This document shows, one piece after another, positions 1-7,202 of a DNA stretch of 8,715 nt. The DNA is from an uncultured Clostridia bacterium (GTDB lineage: Bacteria; Bacillota; Clostridia; Christensenellales; Aristaeellaceae). The stretch's first letter is position 1. Every line of letters begins with the position of its first letter. Where the stretch lies: the NCBI GenBank assembly GCA_937886445.1, contig CALGBY010000039.1, forward strand, positions 1 through 8,715. The letters are read 5' to 3'. Under the pieces are notes generated by a model. That model was given only the letters and a program-made list of their open reading frames with translations. It did not search any database and was not told the origin of the DNA. The translations under genes were made by a program, and so were the position numbers.

Positions 1-694
1 CAGCATCCTGCGTCTTGCTGGCGGTCTTCGTCACCTTGATCGCGGGCTGCTTCTCTTCAGTATTGACTTCCTCGTCATCCTTGCCTTCGGTCGTCTTGTG
101 GTCGGGATCCGTTACCTTCACCGTTACTGTGTTGCCTACGGAGCCGTTGTCCACATCACTCTGCAGCACAACATATTCGTAGCTCGTGCTTACGCTCGCG
201 CCCGGGGCGATCTCGGTCTCGGCGAAGGTCACGCCTTCTACCAGCGTATCCTTTACTTCCGCGATCTTCACGGTCACGTTGCCCTGGTTCTCTACCTTGA
301 CGGTGTAGGTGATCACGTCACCCACTTCAGCATCCTGCGTCTTGCTGGCGGTCTTCGTCACCTTGATCGCAGTTACTTTATTTACAGTAGTGACGGTCAC
401 TTCAGCAGTATCCGTTACTTCCTCGCCCTCGGGATCTGTACCCGTCGCAGTCGCGGTGTTCTTGATGCTGCCATTTACGACATCAGATTCAAGCACGGTG
501 TAGCTGTACTTGATCTCTTCGGATTCGCCGGGCTTAAGCTCAGTCTTCGTCATCTTCGCGCTGTTATCCAGCGTATCGACAAAGCTGATATTGCTTACCG
601 TTACGTTTCCGGTGTTAACTACTGTTACTTTGTACTCGATTGTATCGCCGGCCTTGACTTCCTGCGTCTTGTCCGCAGTCTTAGTGACTTCAAT
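1..694 (-). repeat. Near-exact 327-bp (109-residue) DUF11/DUF7507-like tandem repeats
   Basis: Units start at 694, 367 and 40 (residues 2150, 2259, 2368), each with [IK]xVTKTAxKTQ and each exactly 327 bases apart; the third is cut by the window edge. Conserved cores are GDxIxYxVxVxNxGNVTV, LxPGxS or IAPGAS, YxYxVLxSDVxNGSxxNT and TDPxG. Bases 1-43 are identical to 328-370. A degenerate earlier unit lies at residues 2027-2149 (VTYKIAVKNQTNSDLTG ... VNENDIVNGAYTN). The array probably continues outside the window as a stalk next to the anchor. Confidence 0.9.
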
Positions 695-3600
695 CGAAGC
701 GTTCTTTTCTTCGGTCTCGATCTCTGCGCTGGGATAATAGGTCTCATCGCCAATCTTGACTACAGCGACGTTTGTATATGCTCCATTCACAATATCGTTT
801 TCATTAACGACATGCTCAACGAACACATACACAGTTGCTCCGGTCGCGAGAGTATCGACCAACGCGGTGTTGTCTTCAACAGTATATCCGGTTCCGCTTA
901 CGATCTTGTCATCAGCTTCCTTTATGGTGATACCTGTCAGATCAGAATTTGTCTGGTTCTTGACCGCAATCTTATAGGTTACGGTACTGCCAATCAACGC
1001 CTGACCTTCCTCATTTACGGCAGTAATGTTTTCAACTGTCTTTACGGTATCTCCGCTGTCACCAATGATAGTGAAATCACCCGGGTAAACCGTTACTGTG
1101 TAGTTGGGATTCTCAGAATACTCGGCGGTAATAACATCATAGTATACGCCGACATCCTCATCATTGTTGACACGCTTGTAGGTCAAATCCTCCAGTGTGT
1201 CCCCTTCAAGCAATCCTTCAACCTTACCGGTAAATTCAGGTTCTTCATCAAGATAGTTCTTGGACTTGTCATCTACTGTGATCGTAACTTCACGCTTATT
1301 GATCGTAAAGTCACCGTTGATCACTTTTACGGTGTAGTTGGGATTCTCAGTATATACAGCGGTAAGTACTTCCTCATACTCTCCGGCATTCTCATCCTTA
1401 CCGTCACGCACATATTTGATTTCACCCAGATCATCCTTCTTTACAAGTCCTTCTACAGAACCGGTAAATTCGGGATCCTTATCGCCGTAAACCTTGCTGC
1501 TGTCATCAACAGTAATAACAACTTCAGCCTTGTTCACCGTCAGCGTACCCTTCTCGATCACGATGTTCGGATACTTCGCGGTGATATCGTTGCCTTCACT
1601 GTCGCGGATCACATAGCTATCCACTACGTTGTCGCTCGTTCCGGCATCCGTGCGGCTGCCCTGCACGACCGCTTCCACATACTCGCCGTCGTCAAGGCCC
1701 GTCACCGTCACGCTGTTCTCGGTCAGAGGCGTGCCGTCATAGGTCTTCTCCGCGTCGTTCGCCTTGATCGTGATCACTGTCTCATCCGCGATCACGGTCA
1801 GTACGCCCTTCACATATTCGATATCGTAGTTGTCCGCATTGCCGCTCTTGAACTTCGCTTCGCTGGCAATGTTGTCGCTGCTGCCGATATCCGTCTGCTT
1901 GCCTTCTACCTTCACGGATTCGATGCTGTCGCTGCCCTGCAGACCTTCCACTGTATACTTGTCGCTGGTCAGAGGCTTTCCGTCATAGGTCTTGGTCGCG
2001 CTACCCGCGGTGATCGTCAGCGGCGCCTTGTTAATTACAAGACTGCCATCGACTGTTTCATGAATGATATACTTTTCAGTAGTATCCACCTTACCCACAG
2101 TATCATTTCCGAATACAGCGAGATAGGTATCAGCGTCTGTTCCGGAAGCACCGGCGGTTACACCGACAAACTCCACGCCGTCTTCGCTTACTGTATAACC
2201 GGATACGGACTGTTCATCTCCGTTGTAGGTCTTTGTATCGGAAGCAGCGGTAACAGTGACATCTTTATAATAGTAGAAGATGATCACATTCTCGTTGCTG
2301 TTCAATCCGATCGTAATAGACTTACTGTCGGAAGATACAGCAGTGTAGCCTCCCACAGTTGCAGGATTCTCTGTTACAGTCGCAAGATAAACCTGACCGG
2401 TAACAGTCTTAGAATCGGCTACAGGAGTGGTCGTGCCGTTCCAGTAATAATACACTGTGTAGCTGAGATCATTTCTCTTTGTATAGTAGATGTCGGCGGT
2501 GTTGTTATTCAGCTTGATAACGATCTTATCATCGCTTACGCTTTCGTATTCATAGCCGTCAATATCTTTAATATAGGAAGAAACTATGATCTCATTATCA
2601 AATTTCTCCACTCCGATATCCTGCTCGGCAATTACTTTCTTCGTGTCGAGATCAAGATGATTGATCGTCCATGTATATTCATTCGGAGTGAAGCTGCCCT
2701 CGATCACCACATCGTTATCGGGCATGGTGAAAGAGGTACCGAGATCCTTGATCTGCTCACTGGCCCATCCGGAGAAGGTATAGCCTTCTTTTACGGGCAC
2801 ATCAAGTACATCCACACTGTCTCCGGTGCGGTATTCTTCGTAATCATACTCTTCACCGTCTACAATGTAGGTTACACTGTGCTTATTGAGATTATAGTAG
2901 ATAGTGGCTTCGTTGCCGATCGCGGCGATCGTGATATCGCCGGTATCGCTGTCATAGGTATAGCCGTTGATAGACTTCTTTGCCGCGGTCACATCGATCA
3001 CGGTACCGATGGATGCTTTGCCCGTCGTATCATCAGCGATCTTGTTGTTGGTTGCCTTATCCACATGATGGATCACATAAGCGGCTTCAGCGGTCACATA
3101 ATAGACCCGGATCACGTTTTCGTTTCCGTTTTTAACAACGATCTTAGCCGATTCGGGATCAGCATGATCGAAAACGTAGCCGTCTTTCAGGTTCTTTTCG
3201 GTGTCGGCTTCCACTTCGTCATCCATAGCAGCCGTACCGGTTTCGGTAAGGGTATCGTCGATCACACCATCGTAATAGTATTCAATGGTATAGGGTACGG
3301 CGGCACCCTTTTTGTTGATGAAGTTTACGCCATCCTGCGTACGCACCTTTGTTGTAACATAGCCGCGTACAGGCGCTTCTTCAACATCATAGGTATAGAT
3401 ATTGCCGTTCGCATCGCGTACATCAACAAGCGAGAAGGTATAATCATTCATATACCAGGAAGGCTTCGCGCTCATCGTTTCCTTCTGGCCGTTGACCGTA
3501 CGGGTAAGCGTGAGAGTAAGCTCCTTCTGGTTCACATGAATAACGGTATCTTTCTCACCGTCTTCACCAAGCCAGGTCTTGCTGCCGGTCACATCACGGC

Positions 3601-6600
3601 GGATCTTTGTCCATACGCAGCTGTAGGTGATATCCGTTCCGTTTCCGTTCGTGCTCTGGTGCTGATATCCGTTGGTACCCGCGACCGGAGCATTTCCGTC
3701 GTTATCCTCAGCGACCCAGGAAGTGACATAATAATAGCTGTCTTCGGTGCTGAGCACAACATCAGAAGGCTTCGCCGATACATCGGCACGCTTGAAACCA
3801 TTTTCATTCTGAGGAATGGGATACTCTACCTTCACACGCGCCTTGTCGCTGTCCGTCATCACGGGGTCAAAATCGTATACATAATATGTGCTGTACAGCT
3901 TGTCATAATACAGCTTCAGCACGGGAGTATTGCCTTCCGGCGTGCCGTTGATCAGCGTGGGCATCCAGGCAGACGCAACGGTGCCGGGGGCGGAAGGATT
4001 ATAGGTCCAGCCGGGCTCATAATTCTTCGGGGTCGCGATGACCTGCCATCTTTCTTCTTCCCTTGAATAGGGAGCAGACATCTCATTTTCTTCGGAAAGC
4101 ACATAGGTACCGTCATCGTTCTGCTTATAATGCTGAACAATATATTTGCCCATGCCCTTATCGGAGCTGACAAATTTCGCGGTATAGATGGTATTGTCAT
4201 ACCAGCCTTCTGTGATACCTTCTGTAACGCGGTTCAGATATTCCTTCGCCGTTTCAGCGGAAAGGGTATTGCTGTTGGTGATCAGTTCGTTGCCCTTGAA
4301 CCAGCCGATGAAGGTGTAGCCGGAATTCGCGGTCGCGACGGCGCCATTCAGCACATCACCGGTAAGTCCGTTGACAAGATCCTGAGAGCGGGAAACAGAA
4401 CCGCCGTTTTCCGCCTTGTAATCTACCTTGATCTGGGTGGTGGCATAGTATTCCACATTGCCGTCCACCATCAAATAGGTTTCACCCTTTTTTGTTTTTA
4501 CAAGGTTGCTGAAAGCACCGCGATAACCGGAGGTCGCAGGTTCACCGGTCTGCCAGTCCATCACGGCAAAGTCCCATGCATTCTTTACGGAATTGACAGG
4601 AAGCGCCTTCACGGTTACCGTGTCGCCCAAATGAGATTTTTCATCATAGACCAGATAATCTTCCGTAGTATATACCTGTACACCGTCCACAAAGTACTTA
4701 ACGGTCATATGGGTGGATTTTCCGCCCCTGTACAGCAGATACCAATATACCTGTCCGCTCTTGAGGCCCTTGATATCAAACGCGACGCCCTGATAATCAG
4801 AACCGTACTTGGCACGCAGTTCTTCCGGAGAATGGCCAAGGGGGTTTTCGGTATTCAGTTCGTACATCCAAAGGTTGAAGTCGGAATCTTTGTAGTAGGC
4901 TACAGCAGAATCCGTACCTTCTCCGCGAGGAATATAGATATCATAGGTATTCCAAAGGTTGTAGGTAACGGATTCACCGAAGTGAAGCAGATAGGTGGTA
5001 TTTCCGCGGCCTGGATCTTCCCACAGGTGATCACCGGTATTGAATTCATTATAATAACGGTGGTTCCAGGTAAAGCGGAAGAAGTTCTCGCTGGGCTTGA
5101 TCTTGAACTGCGCGTAGATCACAGTACCGGGCTTCGGCATGGAACCCGTGTTAAGTTGAATGCGTTCCGCGCCTGGCTCCTGCATCAGCTTATTCTGAGC
5201 CATATCGCCCTGGTAGCCTTCTTTATACGCCTCTGCGGGCATCCTGTAAATCTGACCGTTCTGATCCTTAAGCTCATTCCACCGCACATGCTTGTCGGGC
5301 ACGACCACCCAGTCATCTCCGGCGGCATTCAAACCGAGCATCGCCTCGCCGTGCGGGAAGCTGAACATCAGACCGGAACCGTACACGGAAGCATTGCCCT
5401 TTTTCGTTTCAATTACAGCGTTATCATAGTCGAAGATATACCTGACAGTATACAGCGGCTCATAATAGTAGATCACGCTCGGATCATCATTATCCGTGAT
5501 CTTATTCGGATCAAAGGTGACAGTGCCGTCACCCGCAATGGTGTAGGCTGAAGAATCAGCCACACCGCTCACCTTGGGCTGGTTGTTTGTACGGGTAAGG
5601 AACTCAGCGCCATCCTTCATGAATACAGGCGGCATTATGACTGTTTCGTTGACGGTCTTCGGAGACTGTTCAGCGTCGCTTTCAATGGAATAATAGGTGG
5701 TCCAGTTGCTGCCGTTGTTATACTGGGCATAAACCGTTACAGCAAACTTGCTGGGAGCCCATACCGCGGTAAAGGTCATCTTGTTTTCAGCGTCCAGCAG
5801 ATCGCTGTCCAGAACAGCTTTAGACCCGGCCGCGAGGATTCCGGCTCCGGTTTCAATATCAACAGAGGAGGGATCTGTTGTCCAGCCGAGGAATTCCATC
5901 TTCTTTCCGTCTTCACCGAGCTTCGTTCCGGTGTAGGCGGGAAGAACGATCTTGCCGTCGGTCATGCCGTCAATAGGATCAACGGAAACGCTGCCGTCCT
6001 GCACATCAAACAGGGCTGTGGCCTTCAGGCCCCAAATGGCATAGTAGCCGGCCAGCTCGTCATATATATAGGAAGAAACAGGTACCTTGGAATCGGCTGC
6101 GGCAGCCCATCCGCCAAACAGGAAACCTTCGCGGGAGGGATCGGAAGGAATCTGATCAGCGGGGATCTCTTCACCGAAGGTTCCGACCGTTTCAGTCAGA
6201 ACAGTATCCGTATCATCATTCAGATAGAATTTGACATGCTGCTTTTCTTTCCAAATAGCATAGAATACGGTATCTTCTGCGATAGCCGCTTCTTCTCCCG
6301 CCATATAGTCGGGAGTTACAGCATCGATCTGCTTTGCCCAACCGGCAAAATCATAACCCTCATGAGCAGGAAGGCCGTCGCCGTCAGGCATAATGAACGC
6401 GGCATCCTTGTCGGCAGTAATGGCAGACTTCACTTCAGTTGCATCGTCATAGAATGCAGCAGTGACCTGCTCTGCCCAATCCGCGGTCAAGATGATCGTC
6501 GATCCGTCTTCTGATTTTTCCGGGATCACAAACGAATCCGCATAGGAAACACCATTCAGCATCCATCCGCGAAGTCTGCACTTCTCCTTGGTGATCCCGC

Positions 6601-7141
6601 TCATCGGAAGCTTGATCGTGCTGCCGGCATCGGCAGTGATCGAATCTGCTGTTCCGGTCCCGTCGTTCAGATCATAAACGACCGTCACCTGATTCAACTT
6701 ATCAGTGACAGAAAAGAACACTCCATGTGTGCCCAAATCGGTGAAGCCATTTCCTGCTTCATTCATTGTCGCACAATAATGTGAGAATAACTTTCTGTTC
6801 TGACATACATCATTTGCCTTAACAGTAATCTTCATCAGACTCTGCCAGTTATACTTTGGCGCTTCCGGAATCTCCTCTATGGTAACGAAAACACAGGAGT
6901 TTTCATTACCCCCTATTTGCTCTTGCCAATTGTTATCTTTGTTACCATATGCATAGAATACATAGGACCTTCCCTTGACAAATGTCAGGTTCTCATTTTC
7001 CCTGATCAAGGAAATGACCTGAACATCTGCAGGTTCAGTACCTGCCTCATAGACTTCCGCAAAGACATTCGTTGGCAACACGCTGATTACCATCACAATG
7101 GACAGCAGCATTGCTGTAAATCTTCTCTGACTGGAATACAT
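1..7141 (-). CDS. Giant secreted multi-domain repeat protein (probable surface adhesin), 3' end outside window
   Basis: The frame starts at ATG 7141 and stays open for 2380 codons to the window edge, so the mature protein exceeds 250 kDa. Residues 1-28 are a signal peptide (QRR, hydrophobic core, cleavage after NVFA). Modules in order: unknown N-terminal domain 29-151; InlB B-repeat-like units 152-225, 226-301, 302-373 and 374-462; unassigned aromatic-rich region 463-901; divergent InlB-like 902-990; MucBP-like 998-1085; unassigned 1086-1182; Cna B-type 1183-1280; MucBP-like 1282-1353 and 1354-1420; InlB-like 1421-1487; MucBP-like 1488-1557 and 1558-1627; five MBG domains 1628-2026; degenerate DUF11/DUF7507-like unit 2027-2149; 109-residue units from 2150, 2259 and 2368. 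No enzyme domain is visible. The architecture is that of extracellular stalk adhesins of Gram-positive bacteria. Module arrays usually act as spacers or bind glycan or protein ligands; the ligand is unknown. Any LPXTG motif, membrane anchor or other sorting domain would lie beyond position 1. I checked the frame at markers across its length and found no break. Confidence 0.93.
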   Translation of the reverse strand, partial: MYSSQRRFTAMLLSIVMVISVLPTNVFAEVYEAGTEPADVQVISLIRENENLTFVKGRSYVFYAYGNKDNNWQEQIGGNENSCVFVTIEEIPEAPKYNWQSLMKITVKANDVCQNRKLFSHYCATMNEAGNGFTDLGTHGVFFSVTDKLNQVTVVYDLNDGTGTADSITADAGSTIKLPMSGITKEKCRLRGWMLNGVSYADSFVIPEKSEDGSTIILTADWAEQVTAAFYDDATEVKSAITADKDAAFIMPDGDGLPAHEGYDFAGWAKQIDAVTPDYMAGEEAAIAEDTVFYAIWKEKQHVKFYLNDDTDTVLTETVGTFGEEIPADQIPSDPSREGFLFGGWAAAADSKVPVSSYIYDELAGYYAIWGLKATALFDVQDGSVSVDPIDGMTDGKIVLPAYTGTKLGEDGKKMEFLGWTTDPSSVDIETGAGILAAGSKAVLDSDLLDAENKMTFTAVWAPSKFAVTVYAQYNNGSNWTTYYSIESDAEQSPKTVNETVIMPPVFMKDGAEFLTRTNNQPKVSGVADSSAYTIAGDGTVTFDPNKITDNDDPSVIYYYEPLYTVRYIFDYDNAVIETKKGNASVYGSGLMFSFPHGEAMLGLNAAGDDWVVVPDKHVRWNELKDQNGQIYRMPAEAYKEGYQGDMAQNKLMQEPGAERIQLNTGSMPKPGTVIYAQFKIKPSENFFRFTWNHRYYNEFNTGDHLWEDPGRGNTTYLLHFGESVTYNLWNTYDIYIPRGEGTDSAVAYYKDSDFNLWMYELNTENPLGHSPEELRAKYGSDYQGVAFDIKGLKSGQVYWYLLYRGGKSTHMTVKYFVDGVQVYTTEDYLVYDEKSHLGDTVTVKALPVNSVKNAWDFAVMDWQTGEPATSGYRGAFSNLVKTKKGETYLMVDGNVEYYATTQIKVDYKAENGGSVSRSQDLVNGLTGDVLNGAVATANSGYTFIGWFKGNELITNSNTLSAETAKEYLNRVTEGITEGWYDNTIYTAKFVSSDKGMGKYIVQHYKQNDDGTYVLSEENEMSAPYSREEERWQVIATPKNYEPGWTYNPSAPGTVASAWMPTLINGTPEGNTPVLKLYYDKLYSTYYVYDFDPVMTDSDKARVKVEYPIPQNENGFKRADVSAKPSDVVLSTEDSYYYVTSWVAEDNDGNAPVAGTNGYQHQSTNGNGTDITYSCVWTKIRRDVTGSKTWLGEDGEKDTVIHVNQKELTLTLTRTVNGQKETMSAKPSWYMNDYTFSLVDVRDANGNIYTYDVEEAPVRGYVTTKVRTQDGVNFINKKGAAVPYTIEYYYDGVIDDTLTETGTAAMDDEVEADTEKNLKDGYVFDHADPESAKIVVKNGNENVIRVYYVTAEAAYVIHHVDKATNNKIADDTTGKASIGTVIDVTAAKKSINGYTYDSDTGDITIAAIGNEATIYYNLNKHSVTYIVDGEEYDYEEYRTGDSVDVLDVPVKEGYTFSGWASEQIKDLGTSFTMPDNDVVIEGSFTPNEYTWTINHLDLDTKKVIAEQDIGVEKFDNEIIVSSYIKDIDGYEYESVSDDKIVIKLNNNTADIYYTKRNDLSYTVYYYWNGTTTPVADSKTVTGQVYLATVTENPATVGGYTAVSSDSKSITIGLNSNENVIIFYYYKDVTVTAASDTKTYNGDEQSVSGYTVSEDGVEFVGVTAGASGTDADTYLAVFGNDTVGKVDTTEKYIIHETVDGSLVINKAPLTITAGSATKTYDGKPLTSDKYTVEGLQGSDSIESVKVEGKQTDIGSSDNIASEAKFKSGNADNYDIEYVKGVLTVIADETVITIKANDAEKTYDGTPLTENSVTVTGLDDGEYVEAVVQGSRTDAGTSDNVVDSYVIRDSEGNDITAKYPNIVIEKGTLTVNKAEVVITVDDSSKVYGDKDPEFTGSVEGLVKKDDLGEIKYVRDGKDENAGEYEEVLTAVYTENPNYTVKVINGDFTINKREVTITVDDKSKNYLDEEPEFTGKVEGLLEGDTLEDLTYKRVNNDEDVGVYYDVITAEYSENPNYTVTVYPGDFTIIGDSGDTVKTVENITAVNEEGQALIGSTVTYKIAVKNQTNSDLTGITIKEADDKIVSGTGYTVEDNTALVDTLATGATVYVFVEHVVNENDIVNGAYTNVAVVKIGDETYYPSAEIETEEKNASIEVTKTADKTQEVKAGDTIEYKVTVVNTGNVTVSNISFVDTLDNSAKMTKTELKPGESEEIKYSYTVLESDVVNGSIKNTATATGTDPEGEEVTDTAEVTVTTVNKVTAIKVTKTASKTQDAEVGDVITYTVKVENQGNVTVKIAEVKDTLVEGVTFAETEIAPGASVSTSYEYVVLQSDVDNGSVGNTVTVKVTDPDHKTTEGKDDEEVNTEEKQPAIKVTKTASKTQDA
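1064..2260 (-). repeat. Five tandem MBG domains (residues 1628-2026)
   Basis: Three units have the KTY-[ND]-G type signature: 1628-1706 (SDTKTYNGDEQ), 1707-1786 (SATKTYDGKPLT) and 1787-1872 (DAEKTYDGTPLT). Two have the MBG_2 type: 1873-1950 (DDSSKVYGDKDPEF) and 1951-2026 (DDKSKNYLDEEPEF). Borders carry the linker INKAP, VNKAE or INKRE. Units 2 and 3 share DNA such as GGTCAGAGGC at 1967 and 1721 (246 bases, 82 codons apart), and units 4 and 5 have a 78-codon spacing, indicating tandem duplication. Unit 5 has lost the Tyr-Gly of the motif (NYLD). Confidence 0.88.
2261..3298 (-). repeat. MucBP-like repeats with one embedded InlB-like repeat (residues 1282-1627)
   Basis: Four MucBP-like units are seen: 1282-1353 (YTIEYYYDG ... 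IRVYYV), 1354-1420 (AYVIHHVDKATNNKIAD ... ATIYYN), 1488-1557 (WTINHLDLDTKKVIAEQ ... ADIYYTK) and 1558-1627 (YTVYYYWNGTTTPVADS ... VIIFYYYK). Between the second and third lies an InlB-like unit, 1421-1487 (HSVTYIVDGEEY ... GYTFSGWAS ... IEGSFTPNE). MucBP units in other bacteria bind mucin or glycans; here that is a family inference only. Confidence 0.75.
3302..3595 (-). other. Cna B-type domain with predicted intramolecular isopeptide bond (residues 1183-1280)
   Basis: Starts DVTGSKTWLGEDGEKD, continues with LTLTRTVNGQKE, YTFSLVDVRDANGNIYTYDV and ends VNFINKK, the classic Cna_B strand order. All three residues for a spontaneous Lys-Asn isopeptide bond appear present: Lys1188 in GSKTW, the catalytic Glu1255 in YDVEE, and Asn1276 in FINKK. 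Such bonds make stalks of Gram-positive adhesins resistant to force and proteases. Assignment of the Glu between 1254 and 1255 rests on pattern alignment by eye. Confidence 0.85.
3887..4150 (-). repeat. MucBP-like unit (residues 998-1085)
   Basis: Begins GKYIVQHYKQNDDGTY and ends VLKLYYDK, the opening-strand and closing-LYY pattern of MucBP-like domains of Gram-positive surface proteins. It is longer than a standard unit and poorly conserved in the middle, so the assignment is moderate. Confidence 0.5.
4172..4438 (-). repeat. Divergent InlB-type repeat (residues 902-990)
   Basis: Residues 902-990 begin TQIKVDYKAENGGSVS and continue with SGYTFIGWFKGNELITNS and end YTAKF. This fits the divergent InlB B-repeat family (KVxYxAxxGGSVS ... 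GYxFxGWxxG ... YTAxF). It follows the aromatic-rich region and precedes a MucBP-like unit. Confidence 0.75.
4439..5755 (-). other. Unassigned aromatic-rich region of the giant protein (residues 463-901)
   Basis: This stretch is rich in Tyr, Trp and Phe (for example SNWTTYYSI, VIYYYEPLYTVRYIF, FFRFTWNHRYYNEF, QVYWYLLYRGG). It looks like beta-sandwich modules but matches no family I can name with confidence. Short strands such as YTVRYIFDYDN suggest diverged MucBP-like or SHIRT-like folds. It is the largest unexplained part of the protein and, with exposed aromatic residues, a plausible carbohydrate-binding region. That is inference. Confidence 0.45.
5756..6688 (-). repeat. Four InlB B-repeat-like (Listeria-Bacteroides repeat) units
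   Basis: Four successive units of about 72-90 residues (152-225, 226-301, 302-373, 374-462) share the family pattern: a first strand such as VTVVYDLNDGTG, a central GY-x-F-x-GW motif (CRLRGWML, YDFAGWAK, FLFGGWAA, MEFLGWTT), and an end such as LTADW, FYAIW, YYAIW or FTAVW. They are diverged at the DNA level, so they are old duplications or separately acquired. In Listeria InlB and clostridial proteins these form small beta-grasp-like domains on the surface. Confidence 0.85.
6689..7057 (-). other. Unrecognised N-terminal domain of the giant protein (residues 29-151)
   Basis: About 120 residues follow the signal peptide and match no module I recognise. The stretch contains FVKGRSYVFYAYGNK and three cysteines (in NSCVF, NDVCQ and HYCAT), unusual in a protein otherwise nearly free of cysteine. 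It is A+T rich: 6781-6840 has 21 G+C of 60. Being most distal from a C-terminal anchor, it is a candidate ligand-binding tip; that role is inferred from position only. Confidence 0.5.
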
Positions 7142-7146
7142 ATTGT

Positions 7147-7153
7147 CCCCTCC
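7147..7153 (-). promoter_or_regulatory. Strong ribosome-binding site of the giant gene
   Basis: On the minus strand GGAGGGG stands upstream of the ATG at 7141; its GGAGG core is separated from the start codon by 7 bases. This near-ideal Shine-Dalgarno sequence fixes the start. It contrasts with the lipoprotein gene upstream, which has none. Confidence 0.85.
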
Positions 7154-7162
7154 GTTTACTGA

Positions 7163-7199
7163 CTTATAAATAGGAAGTAAAACAGCTCAATCAAAAATA
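7163..7199 (-). promoter_or_regulatory. Candidate promoter(s) for the giant surface-protein gene
   Basis: The 61-base gap before the giant gene is A+T rich. On the minus strand it holds TTGAGC (7190-7185) and TATAAG (7168-7163) separated by 16 bases, a fair housekeeping-type -35/-10 pair (4/6 and 5/6 matches). Just upstream, TATTTTTG (7199-7192) fits the Bacteroides -7 consensus TAnnTTTG, but I see no TTTG at the expected -33 position. Either or neither may be used. A promoter here would make the giant gene independent of the lipoprotein gene. Confidence 0.4.
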
Positions 7200-7202
7200 C
7201 TT

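Noticed and set aside
1..694. CRISPR-like array
   Set aside because: The 327-base repeats are coding, contiguous, without spacers, and match a protein repeat family.
98..4066. 1322-codon plus-strand open frame
   Set aside because: It is codon-for-codon antisense to the giant gene, has no recognisable domain, and its translation is low-complexity Ile/Val/Arg/His typical of such shadows.
3589..4200. Two short minus-strand open frames (72 and 82 codons)
   Set aside because: They lie in other frames inside the giant gene and resemble no protein.
4130..5551. 473-codon plus-strand open frame
   Set aside because: Another antisense shadow of the same gene; no domain, and the minus strand has clear InlB, MucBP and other modules in continuous frame.
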